Shown: positions 9,304 to 16,865 of the stretch, piece by piece
Layout: every line of letters begins with the position of its first letter
Numbering within the stretch: position 1 is the stretch's first letter
Source of the DNA: MVRE01 sp015660965
Lineage (GTDB): Archaea; Halobacteriota; Methanomicrobia; Methanomicrobiales; Methanospirillaceae
DNA: 64,000 nucleotides
Reading direction: 5' to 3'
Assembly: GCA_050015095.1 (NCBI GenBank)
Contig: JBEKCC010000001.1
Location: 620,001-684,000, forward strand
Translations under genes and position numbers: made by a program
The notes under the pieces: model-generated
Seen by the model: the letters and a program-made list of their open reading frames with translations, nothing else
The model's database searches: none
Told to the model about the DNA's origin: nothing

Positions 9304-9582
9304 ATGAAAATGCCAGCGAAATTCAAGACTTACTGCCCCTTTTGCAGAATTCACCAGATGCACGAGGTCGAGAAAGTAAAGAAAGGAAAGACGACCGGCC
9401 TCCATTGGATCGACCGACAAAAAGCACGCAGGGGAACAGTGGGCAACATGGGCAAATTCTCCAAGGTTCCAGGGGGCGACAAACCGACCAAAAAAATTAA
9501 CGTTCGGTATCGATGCCTCACTTGCGGAAAAGCCCATTTACGCAAAGGTTTCAGGGTCGCTAAATTTGAATTGACGGAGTAA
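9304..9582 (+). CDS. rpl44e: Large ribosomal subunit protein eL42 (L44e)
   Basis: A 92-residue ribosomal protein of the archaeal/eukaryotic large subunit, located near the E site. It is basic and carries the zinc ribbon CPFC ... CLTCG, with the conserved KGKTTGLHW and GGDKPTKKI stretches. It opens the conserved archaeal cluster rpl44e-rps27e-aIF2alpha-nop10-PAC2. The start could be ATG 9304 or the ATG two codons later (MPAKFKTYC), and the latter fits the usual N-terminus slightly better. Confidence 0.95.
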   Translation: MKMPAKFKTYCPFCRIHQMHEVEKVKKGKTTGLHWIDRQKARRGTVGNMGKFSKVPGGDKPTKKINVRYRCLTCGKAHLRKGFRVAKFELTE

Positions 9583-9587
9583 TTGGA

Positions 9588-9776
9588 ATGGTACGGGAAA
9601 TTCGAGAGAACAGGAGCAAATTTTTTAAAGTGAAGTGTCCGGATTGCGAGAATGAACAAACCGTCTTTGAGAAAGCAAGTACTGTAGTAAACTGCATAGT
9701 TTGTGGCAAGGAAATTGCCATCCCGACTGGCGGTAAGGCAAAATTCAAGGCTGAGATCATCGCTGATCTCACGTGA
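9588..9776 (+). CDS. rps27e: Small ribosomal subunit protein eS27 (S27e)
   Basis: A 62-residue zinc-finger protein of the archaeal small subunit. The four zinc ligands are in FKVKCPDCENEQTVFEKA and NCIVCGKEI. It begins 5 bp after rpl44e and its stop lies 10 bp before the aIF2alpha start, in the usual archaeal gene order. Confidence 0.95.
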   Translation: MVREIRENRSKFFKVKCPDCENEQTVFEKASTVVNCIVCGKEIAIPTGGKAKFKAEIIADLT

Positions 9777-9786
9777 TAGAGTCGAC

Positions 9787-10575
9787 ATGCAAGACCGAGA
9801 TTGGCCACAAGAATCGGAACTTGTTGTCTGCACAGTTGTAAACGTAAAAGATTTTGTAGCGTTTGTTTCACTGGACGAATATAACGGACGTCAAGGACTT
9901 ATTCCTATTTCTGAGATTGCAACTGGTTGGATCAAGTATATCCGTGACCATATACGCGAAGGGCAAAAGATTGTCTGTAAAGTGCTCAATGTCGATAAAA
10001 GCCGTGGACACATCGATTTATCGTTAAAAGATGTTAACGAGCACCAACGCCGTGAGAAGATACGTGAGTGGAAAAACGAATCCAAGGCAAAAAAATGGAT
10101 CGGATTTGTTGCTCAAGCGGCCGGGGAGCCACCAACTGCCATTGAAGATACAATCCTGGATAAATACGGTGCCTTTTACCCTGTTTTTGAAGATATTGTC
10201 ATTGAAGGTGAAGCAGTAATTAAAAAACTCGGACTTTCGAAAAAGGCAAGCGATGCGTTATTACATGTAGCTCATGAAAATGTGAAAGTTCCGAAAGTCG
10301 AGGTAACCGGGCATTTAATTCTCATAAGCACCCAGCCCGATGGGATTAGTGTGATCAAAAAGGCTCTTAAAAGCGCCGAACCAAAAATCCCCGGGGTTGA
10401 TATCGAACTTCTCTATCTCGGGGCTCCAAATTACCGGATAAAAGTGACTGCACCTGATTATAAGAAAGCTGAAAAAGCTCTCGAAAAGGCTTCAAATGCC
10501 GCAATCACAGTCATTGAAAAAGCGGGCGGTGAAGGAAAACTCGTTAAGAAACCAAAGTCAGGGAAAAGTCAATGA
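9787..10575 (+). CDS. eif2a: Translation initiation factor aIF2 subunit alpha
   Basis: Alpha subunit of the aIF2 heterotrimer that brings initiator Met-tRNA to the ribosome. The protein is 262 residues from the ATG at 9787. The same frame is open 84 nt further upstream, but that stretch overlaps rps27e and has no homologue in the family. The N-terminal S1 RNA-binding domain covers about 10-85, followed by the helical domain and the C-terminal alpha-beta domain. The nop10 start overlaps the stop (ATGA). Confidence 0.95.
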   Translation: MQDRDWPQESELVVCTVVNVKDFVAFVSLDEYNGRQGLIPISEIATGWIKYIRDHIREGQKIVCKVLNVDKSRGHIDLSLKDVNEHQRREKIREWKNESKAKKWIGFVAQAAGEPPTAIEDTILDKYGAFYPVFEDIVIEGEAVIKKLGLSKKASDALLHVAHENVKVPKVEVTGHLILISTQPDGISVIKKALKSAEPKIPGVDIELLYLGAPNYRIKVTAPDYKKAEKALEKASNAAITVIEKAGGEGKLVKKPKSGKSQ

Positions 10576-10721
10576 CAGGTCGGATAAGACGTTGCCCGCA
10601 CGATCAAACTTACACACTTTCAGTCTCGTGTCCAAAATGTGGTGCGCCAACGGTGACTGCTCACCCCGCACGTTTTTCCCCCGAGGATAAGTATGGAAAA
10701 TATAGGAGGATGGTGCGGTGA
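10572..10721 (+). CDS. nop10: H/ACA ribonucleoprotein protein Nop10
   Basis: A 49-residue gene, small enough to be easily missed. Nop10 is a core protein of the archaeal H/ACA RNP that guides pseudouridylation, binding Cbf5. The N-terminal zinc ribbon (RRCPHDQTYTLS then CPKCGAPT) and the basic C-terminal tail (PARFSPEDKYGKYRR) are typical. The ATG overlaps the aIF2alpha stop, and its own TGA overlaps the GTG of the PAC2 gene, so all three are tightly coupled. An SD-like AGGAGGATGGTG lies at its 3' end for the next gene. Confidence 0.95.
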   Translation: MTGRIRRCPHDQTYTLSVSCPKCGAPTVTAHPARFSPEDKYGKYRRMVR

Positions 10722-11476
10722 TTGAAGATATCAGTGTAAATTTTTTAGAAAGTTTCAAGGATCGAAAACTTGTTTCCCCCATTCTAATTGAAGGATTACC
10801 TGGTATCGGGCAGGTTGGTAAACTTGTCGCTGAGCATATGATACACATGCTTGGCGCCGAGAAAATCGCTGAAATACATTCAATCTACTTCCCGCCACAT
10901 GTCATTATTGACAAAAATGGAGTTACTAAGCTAATAAAAAATGAACTTTATCTATACCATACAGAAGAATGTGACCTGGTATTTTTAGTTGGAGATTACC
11001 AGAGCACCTCCAATGAGGGACACTACATCCTAGCAGACCAATACCTTGATATTGCAACTGAACTTGGCATCAAACGGATTTTTACACTAGGTGGATTTGG
11101 TGTTGGGCATCTCGTAGAGGAGCCCCAAGTACTCGGTGCTGTAAACCGATTAGATTTGCGCTCTGAAATTGAAGCAGCAGGAGTTGTTTTTGAGCGAGAT
11201 GAACCTGGCGGTGGAATTGTTGGAACAGCCGGTCTTTTACTCGGATTGGGGGCTTTACGGGGAATCGATGGTATTTGCCTTATGGGAGAAACAAGCGGGT
11301 ATCTTGTTGACCCAAGAAGTGCCACGAGTGTCCTTTCTGTCCTTTCAACACTATTGAAATTACCAGTCGATCCAACCCAGCTCAATAACCGTGCTGCGGA
11401 AATGGAGAGAGTAATCGAAGGTTTGATTGAAGGCGAGAGATTGCAGCGGGACGAAGAGCTGAACTATATCGGGTAA
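10718..11476 (+). CDS. PAC2 family protein (proteasome assembly chaperone-like)
   Basis: A 252-residue member of the archaeal PAC2 family, distantly related to eukaryotic proteasome assembly chaperone 2. The biochemical role in archaea is not firmly established. Family features are the early IEGLPGIGQVGKLVAEHM motif near residues 25-42, the central TLGGFGVGH near 117-125 and GLLLGLGALRGIDGICLMGETSGY near 165-188. It starts on GTG in a 4-nt overlap with nop10. The linkage to nop10 and aIF2alpha is widely conserved and is the best support for the call. Confidence 0.88.
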   Translation: MIEDISVNFLESFKDRKLVSPILIEGLPGIGQVGKLVAEHMIHMLGAEKIAEIHSIYFPPHVIIDKNGVTKLIKNELYLYHTEECDLVFLVGDYQSTSNEGHYILADQYLDIATELGIKRIFTLGGFGVGHLVEEPQVLGAVNRLDLRSEIEAAGVVFERDEPGGGIVGTAGLLLGLGALRGIDGICLMGETSGYLVDPRSATSVLSVLSTLLKLPVDPTQLNNRAAEMERVIEGLIEGERLQRDEELNYIG

Positions 11477-11477
11477 T

Positions 11478-12593
11478 ATGCTTGCAAACGCTGATCTGCA
11501 TATTCATTCCCATTTTTCAATGGCAACATCAGCATCGATGCTACCCGAAAATCTTCTTGAAACATTCCATAAGAAAGGAATTCAAATTGTAGGTAGCGGT
11601 GATGCACTCCATAAAGATTGGCAGAATACATGGAGGCCCTATCTTGAGAATGATTTTGGAATTATTGTGGTTCCAACTGCTGAAGTTGAGGATCAAAAAC
11701 GAGTCCATCATCTAATTTTAGCAGAAGACTTCGCACAGTTCGATTCATTACGTGATTTGCTAAAACATCGAAGTCGAGGCATAGATTCAAACGGAAGACC
11801 CCATGTGAATCTTATGGGTTCCGAAATTGCTGAGGATGTGCATGAAATCGGTGGCCTTCTCGGTCCAGCACATGCTTTTACGCCATGGACGGCGATGTTT
11901 GCCTATTATGATCATGTTATGGATTGCTATGGAACAGAACCAATCGATTTTCTTGAACTTGGGCTGTCTGCTGATAGCTCTTATGGTGCCGGAATTCCAG
12001 ATTTGTATAATGTTCCATTTCTTTCTAACTCTGATGCACATAGCCCCCAACCAGAAAAGTGCGGACGAGAATTTAACCGACTCAAACTTAAAAGCCTAAC
12101 AGTGAAGGATGTGTTTGATTGCATATGTGAGGGGGCAATTGAAATGAATGTTGGTTTTTTTCCAGAGGAGGGAAAATATAATCGGACTGCTTGTATCCGT
12201 TGCTTTACCCAGTATTCCCTTGTAGATGCTATCCGACATGGATGGCGATGTCCAGTAGATGGCGGTATTCTCAAAAAAGGCGTGTATGATCGTGCACGAG
12301 AACTGTCAATTGGCGAATCCCATCCACGTCCTCCTTACCTCCATATCATTCCATTGGGACAGATAATTCAGACAGTCGAAACGGCATCATCTCCATATAC
12401 TAAGAAATGCCGTAATATTTACGAATCTTTTATTACAAGTTTCGGGAATGAGATTGAGGTACTTATCAATACACCTGTTTCGGAGATCCAATCCTTACAT
12501 CCAAAAGTGGCGGACGCGATCGATGCACTTAGGAATGGAAAAGTGACATTAAATCCTGGTGGCGGAGGTCGTTACGGCACGTTTTCTTATTGA
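11478..12593 (+). CDS. PHP-domain protein, endonuclease Q-like
   Basis: A 371-residue protein that starts with a polymerase/histidinol phosphatase (PHP) metal site (ADLHIHSHFS, His8, His10, His12). It carries a later CxxC...C zinc-binding insertion (TACIRCFTQYS ... WRCPVDGG) and the conserved SNSDAHSP motif. This layout is that of the EndoQ family, which nicks DNA 5' to deaminated bases and abasic sites in Thermococcales. In methanogens the activity is inferred by homology. It follows PAC2 by one base, so it is in the same transcription unit as aIF2alpha. Confidence 0.75.
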   Translation: MLANADLHIHSHFSMATSASMLPENLLETFHKKGIQIVGSGDALHKDWQNTWRPYLENDFGIIVVPTAEVEDQKRVHHLILAEDFAQFDSLRDLLKHRSRGIDSNGRPHVNLMGSEIAEDVHEIGGLLGPAHAFTPWTAMFAYYDHVMDCYGTEPIDFLELGLSADSSYGAGIPDLYNVPFLSNSDAHSPQPEKCGREFNRLKLKSLTVKDVFDCICEGAIEMNVGFFPEEGKYNRTACIRCFTQYSLVDAIRHGWRCPVDGGILKKGVYDRARELSIGESHPRPPYLHIIPLGQIIQTVETASSPYTKKCRNIYESFITSFGNEIEVLINTPVSEIQSLHPKVADAIDALRNGKVTLNPGGGGRYGTFSY

Positions 12594-12665
12594 TTTGTCT
12601 CCTAAAGAATCTCTTTTTTTCATTGCGTAAAGATTAAGGAAATTGCACGCTAACATGAATGTTCA

Positions 12666-12842
12666 ATGCTTAAAGTTCATCGGGATATTTGTGGGTATTG
12701 CGGCTGTTGTGTCTCAGTTTGTCCAGAAGGTGCCCTTGAATTGATCGACGCGTACCTTTGTGTTGAAAAGAATTGTACTAGCTGCGGAATCTGCGCCAAA
12801 GTCTGTCCATTAGGTGCATTAGAGGTCGTCCATGAAAAATAA
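12666..12842 (+). CDS. 2[4Fe-4S] ferredoxin, partner of geranylgeranyl reductase
   Basis: A 58-residue ferredoxin with two complete CxxCxxCxxxCP motifs: Cys9/12/15/19 and Cys37/40/43/47, each followed by a GALE segment. The stop lies 11 nt inside the geranylgeranyl reductase gene, so the two are translationally coupled. In Methanosarcina a ferredoxin gene next to this reductase supplies the electrons for saturation of the lipid chains, and the same role is inferred here. A run of T at 12608-12619 just upstream may end the preceding transcript. Confidence 0.9.
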   Translation: MLKVHRDICGYCGCCVSVCPEGALELIDAYLCVEKNCTSCGICAKVCPLGALEVVHEK

Positions 12843-14028
12843 GTATGACGTTCTCGTCATTGGCGGTGGTCCAGCTGGAGCCATTGCCGCTCGAACGGCA
12901 GCTCAGAAGGGTCTATCCGTTTGCCTTATTGAGAAACGATCGGCAATTGGGGCACCCGTGCGATGTGCTGAGGGTATCGGTCAAGCAGCGCTATCTGAAT
13001 TTGTTAAACCCGATAAAAGATGGATATCTGCCGAAATGAGTGGAGCTACCATTGTTGCTCCTGACGGCACCGTTATGGAACTTGAGTCCAACTTAGCGGG
13101 AAATAAGGTTGGATATATCCTTGATCGGAAGATCTTTGATCGAGAACTAGTATGGCAAGCAGCCGAAGCAGGATCCGACATTTCTGTAAAAACACGGGCA
13201 ACGGCCCCGATCATGGATGGTGGGATTGTTAAAGGAGCCAAGGTAGAGTTCTGTGGCAAAGTGTCGAATGTACATGCAGAAGTAGTTATTGCGGCCGATG
13301 GTGTTGAATCTAAATTTTCACGCTGGTGCGGTATTGATACCACAGTACCTGTTCGTGAGATAATGAGCTCGGCTCAATATGTAATTACAGATATTGACAT
13401 CGATCCTCACTCAACCATTTTTTATCTTGGTAACGAGGTCGCACCTGAAGGCTATCTCTGGGTTTTTCCTAAAGGAGAAAGAACGGCCAATGTAGGAATT
13501 GGGATAAGCGGTAGAAAAAGCAAGACAGGTCACCGTGCGAAGGACTATCTCGATAAATTTGTCCACAAAACATTCCCAAAAGGAAAAACTATTGAGTTTA
13601 TTGTCGGGGGTGTTTCAGTCTGCCAACCACTCGATTGTACTGTAAGTAACGGACTTATCATCACAGGAGATGCAGCCCGTGTTGTTGACCCCCTCACTGG
13701 CGGTGGTATTTATAATGCGATGTTCACTGGTCACCTTGCGGTTGAAGTTGCTGCAGATTGTATAGGCAAGGGCGACACAAGCAAAAAAGCATTGATGGCG
13801 TACGATGCAGGGTGGCGAGCATCCAAGATCGGCAAATCCCTCAAACGCAATTACCACATCAAAGAGTATTTGATCACACTTTCAGATGAAAAATTGAATG
13901 CGATTATTCGTTCCGCTTCAAAACTCAATCTGACGGAATTTTCTACGCTTAATCTTATTAAGGAATTAATAAAGGTCAACCCAAAACTTGTCCTAGAATT
14001 AGGTGCTCTCGCTGCTTCACTCCGTTAA
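12832..14028 (+). CDS. Digeranylgeranylglycerophospholipid reductase
   Basis: A 398-residue flavoprotein of the geranylgeranyl reductase family that saturates the isoprenoid chains of archaeal phospholipids. The FAD-binding GGGPAGAIAA motif is at the N-terminus, followed by the family's CAEGI motif (RCAEGIG near 44-50), a PxGYxWVFP signature (APEGYLWVFPKG near 205-216) and GDAARVVDPLTGGGI near 281-295. It overlaps the small ferredoxin gene that probably feeds it electrons. With egsA at 3.1 kb it belongs to membrane lipid synthesis. Confidence 0.93.
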   Translation: MKNKYDVLVIGGGPAGAIAARTAAQKGLSVCLIEKRSAIGAPVRCAEGIGQAALSEFVKPDKRWISAEMSGATIVAPDGTVMELESNLAGNKVGYILDRKIFDRELVWQAAEAGSDISVKTRATAPIMDGGIVKGAKVEFCGKVSNVHAEVVIAADGVESKFSRWCGIDTTVPVREIMSSAQYVITDIDIDPHSTIFYLGNEVAPEGYLWVFPKGERTANVGIGISGRKSKTGHRAKDYLDKFVHKTFPKGKTIEFIVGGVSVCQPLDCTVSNGLIITGDAARVVDPLTGGGIYNAMFTGHLAVEVAADCIGKGDTSKKALMAYDAGWRASKIGKSLKRNYHIKEYLITLSDEKLNAIIRSASKLNLTEFSTLNLIKELIKVNPKLVLELGALAASLR

Positions 14029-14132
14029 TTTTTTATCATTATCTTAGAAAGTCAAGGACAAATTTATCGAACTCGTTTTTTTAGACATTGCTAGAGAAAT
14101 ACGTGTAACCATCATCGCACTTGAAATAATTT

Positions 14133-14783
14133 GTGCATGAAAATCTGTATGTGATTTGTGGTGTAGATGAAGCAGGGAAGGGTTCAGTGCTCGGTCCGAT
14201 GGTAGTCGTTGCAGTAGGTGTCCAGTCCGATACTGTTTTTTCCAATTTGAATGTGAAAGACTCCAAACTGCTCTCAGCCGAGCAGCGTGAACGTCTTTTT
14301 AATCAAATCTGCCCTTTGTGCAAGTTGGCAACAGTAGTTATTTCTGCGGAACATATCGATTCGCGTTCCAGTAATGTTACAATGAACCTGTGTGTGGCCC
14401 GGGCACATGCAAAAGTGATCCGACAGATCTGTCCAGACACTGCATATGTGGATGCTTGTGATGTAAAACCAACACGATATGCCCAAATGGTACGAGAATA
14501 TCTAACGTCAGAATGTGAGATTGTTTCAGAACATCATGCGGACAAAACCTACAAAGTTGTATCAGCCGCAAGTATTGTTGCGAAAGTTTTGCGAGATAGG
14601 GAGATTGATAATTTAGCTAAAATTTTCGGAAATATCGGAAGTGGATATCCATCGGATCCAACAACGATTGAATTCCTTTCATCTTATATCAATAAATACC
14701 ACACCCCACCCTCGTTCGCACGAAAGAGTTGGAAAACAATTGGGAGATTGATGGCAGCTTTTGAGCAGAGAACTCTTGTCTAA
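14133..14783 (+). CDS. rnhB: Ribonuclease HII
   Basis: Cleaves the RNA strand of RNA-DNA hybrids and removes single ribonucleotides from DNA. The protein is 216 residues. The catalytic acids are visible: Asp12 and Glu13 in GVDEAGKGSVLGP, Asp107 in YVDACD, and an Asp near 137 ahead of the SAASIVAKVLRD helix. The GTG at 14133 is the best start, since no in-frame ATG is available before the first catalytic motif. It is a single gene with about 100 bp upstream for its promoter. Confidence 0.95.
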   Translation: MHENLYVICGVDEAGKGSVLGPMVVVAVGVQSDTVFSNLNVKDSKLLSAEQRERLFNQICPLCKLATVVISAEHIDSRSSNVTMNLCVARAHAKVIRQICPDTAYVDACDVKPTRYAQMVREYLTSECEIVSEHHADKTYKVVSAASIVAKVLRDREIDNLAKIFGNIGSGYPSDPTTIEFLSSYINKYHTPPSFARKSWKTIGRLMAAFEQRTLV

Positions 14784-14914
14784 CTTTCAGATCTTGAATA
14801 ACGTTAGTTGATAATTTTGATATCCTCAATTTTTCCTTTTTTCGACTTAATTCTATAAATTTGATCAAGAGATGATCAGATTATACTTATTTCTATACTG
14901 CAAATCTACTCTGT

Positions 14915-15211
14915 ATGACCGGACAGGAAATTGCAGTTAATATCCCACAGACTCTTGACCCCGTTTACAGTAACATGATCCAAATTGCTTACAAAGATGA
15001 TGAGTTCACATTCGTTTTCCTCCACCAAATACCTTCAATCAATCAAGCACGAGCAAAGGCGATTGTTTCTATAACACCTACACATGCGAAGAACTTGCTT
15101 ACAGTGCTATCAAAAACCGTATCAGATTATGAATCAAAATTTGGGAAAATCAAAGCTGCTGATGAAAAGCAGGGAGACGGTAGCGTCACAACATTGCGGG
15201 GATATTCTTAA
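14915..15211 (+). CDS. DUF3467 family protein
   Basis: A 98-residue protein matching DUF3467 in layout: a beta-rich start with DPVYSNMIQIAYKDDEFTFVFLHQIP, then SITPTHAKNLLTVLSKTVSDYE and a short C-terminal tail. The family is widespread and uncharacterised. It stands alone between rnhB and tRNA-Thr. Confidence 0.75.
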   Translation: MTGQEIAVNIPQTLDPVYSNMIQIAYKDDEFTFVFLHQIPSINQARAKAIVSITPTHAKNLLTVLSKTVSDYESKFGKIKAADEKQGDGSVTTLRGYS

Positions 15212-15215
15212 CCAG

Positions 15216-15226
15216 ATATTTTATTA
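15216..15226 (+). promoter_or_regulatory. Probable TATA box for tRNA-Thr
   Basis: An AT-only stretch (ATATTTTATTA) is centred about 35 bp before the first base of the tRNA, in the position expected for a TATA element serving a start a few bases upstream of the mature tRNA. Confidence 0.45.
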
Positions 15227-15255
15227 TCGGAAAGAACGATACTGTGAGGTGTTAC

Positions 15256-15327
15256 GCCGCCGTGGCTTAGCGGTATAGCGGCTGATTCGTAATCAGCAGG
15301 TCGGGGGTTCGAGTCCCCCCGGCGGCT
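15256..15327 (+). tRNA. tRNA-Thr (anticodon CGU)
   Basis: A complete 72-nt cloverleaf. The acceptor stem GCCGCCG pairs perfectly with CGGCGGC. The D stem is GCT/AGC, the anticodon stem GCTGA/TCAGC carries loop TTCGTAA, and the T stem GGGGG/CCCCC carries loop TTCGAGT. Anticodon CGT reads ACG (Thr), and the discriminator base T agrees with archaeal threonine tRNAs. There is no intron and no encoded CCA. The GC-rich surface-protein block begins just downstream. Confidence 0.97.
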
Positions 15328-15466
15328 CTTTTTATCAGGGATTCAAAGCCCTTAACGTTTTTTGTTATTAATCTTTATTCTCGTAGATGTTGCGTCCGAA
15401 GCCTGAGTACCATAATTTACAGACGCAAACACGTATCACATTAGACCACCCCACCACTACTAAGCG

Positions 15467-16795
15467 ATGAACGTCAACGGGAACCTCTCCCCGAATGAAC
15501 AGCAGCGGATGGCTAGTTTCTTTGCAGAGCGACGCATCCCCGCGATTTTTGAACGTGCCATTGAAGGTTACATCACAAAAAAGGTGGGCAAATCGTGGGA
15601 TAATCCCGTAATTCTCGAACGCCTCCGCCATGCGATCGTTGCCCAGAAAGACGGTTACTGGAAGCCATCACAGCAGAGGAGATTAAAGTACACGAAAGGG
15701 TACAGTGTGCTCGGGTACCTCGGATATCATTTCCCCGTCTATTTCATGCAGACCGAACACCTGGTTGCCATGCTCGCCCGCGATGGACTGTTGAAAAAAA
15801 CCATGACTGTACTGGATGCAGGCACAGGCCCGGGCGTCGTCCCATTCGCAATCGCGGATTTCTATTCAAGGCTGGATGATGCACGGACAACTATTTATTC
15901 GGTGGAGCGATCCGAGGAGCATATCGAAGCTTTCAAGTACCTTCGAGATCACTGCACAAAAAAAGATGCAAACACCAGTATCAAACTCCCGTTTATGGCT
16001 GATATTACCACCGTTGACCCTGTAAAAAACTTAGAAAAGATCGATCTGCTGATCTTTTCCAATGTCCTCAACGAACTGAACACCGCCTCACCGGAACAGC
16101 GTGCGGATCTCGTTATGAAATTTGCAAAACAACTCTCTCCGGATGGATTGATTCTCATTGTTGAACCTGCCGGAGAAACAACATCGACGCAGCTGCGGAT
16201 ATTGTCGCTCACCTTAAAAAAGCGGGGGCTTACGATCCACAGCCCCTGCTCGTTCATCTGGAGTACAAATTGCACACCGGACCGGTGCTGGAGTTTTGTG
16301 ACCGCACCATCCATCATACCCACGCGGCTGATGGAGACGCTTGCAGCATGCAAGGAGCCGTTCCGGTATGTGAACACCGATATCAAATACAGTTACGTGG
16401 TGCTCAGGAAAGACTGGGAAACATGGAAGCAATATCGTGTGCCAGCCGGATCGCGGGTTTTGCGTTTGTCACAAATTCACCGTCACGCCAATAAACGGGT
16501 CAACATCATTGCGGCAAAGATGTCAGAGGATCTTGGCGATGCAAAGACCCACATGTTCCTGCTCTGCGATGGTTCGGCAAAAAAGCCGGTATATGCGGTG
16601 GTGCCCTCGTATCATATCACAATGGAGAACAAAAAAATTGTTTCAGCACCATATGGGTCAATTCTCGAACTGCAGAACGTGCTGGTGCGGTATAACGGGG
16701 CCCATGATGCGTATAACCTGCTCGTGAATAGGAATACGGGAATCATCCCGACAACCACGCATAACACCCGGCATGAACCAACATTAAAAAATTAG
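15467..16795 (+). CDS. Rsm22-like methyltransferase family protein
   Basis: A 442-residue protein of the small-subunit Rsm22-like methyltransferase family, associated with ribosome maturation in mitochondria and present in many archaea and bacteria. The SAM site is DAGTGPGVVPFA near 121-132, followed by the family's FSNVLNELN segment near 205. The C-terminal part has a cysteine-containing segment (SPCSFIW ... TPDRCWSF) and a small beta domain. The gene is richer in G+C than the genes before the tRNA, like the pilin genes after it. Activity and target RNA are inferred from the family. Confidence 0.75.
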   Translation: MNVNGNLSPNEQQRMASFFAERRIPAIFERAIEGYITKKVGKSWDNPVILERLRHAIVAQKDGYWKPSQQRRLKYTKGYSVLGYLGYHFPVYFMQTEHLVAMLARDGLLKKTMTVLDAGTGPGVVPFAIADFYSRLDDARTTIYSVERSEEHIEAFKYLRDHCTKKDANTSIKLPFMADITTVDPVKNLEKIDLLIFSNVLNELNTASPEQRADLVMKFAKQLSPDGLILIVEPAGETTSTQLRILSLTLKKRGLTIHSPCSFIWSTNCTPDRCWSFVTAPSIIPTRLMETLAACKEPFRYVNTDIKYSYVVLRKDWETWKQYRVPAGSRVLRLSQIHRHANKRVNIIAAKMSEDLGDAKTHMFLLCDGSAKKPVYAVVPSYHITMENKKIVSAPYGSILELQNVLVRYNGAHDAYNLLVNRNTGIIPTTTHNTRHEPTLKN

Positions 16796-16865
16796 CGATT
16801 TATTGTTTTTTGCTCTTAACCTGATATAAATTTAAAAATGATTGTGATAACCCACCATTATCGGG

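Noticed and set aside
9703..9786. Upstream extension of the aIF2alpha frame
   Set aside because: The extra 28 codons overlap rps27e and do not match the conserved N-terminus of the family.
15256..15327. tRNA-Thr as an attachment site of an integrated element
   Set aside because: No second copy of the tRNA 3' end was found at the far side of the GC-rich block, and no integrase is present.
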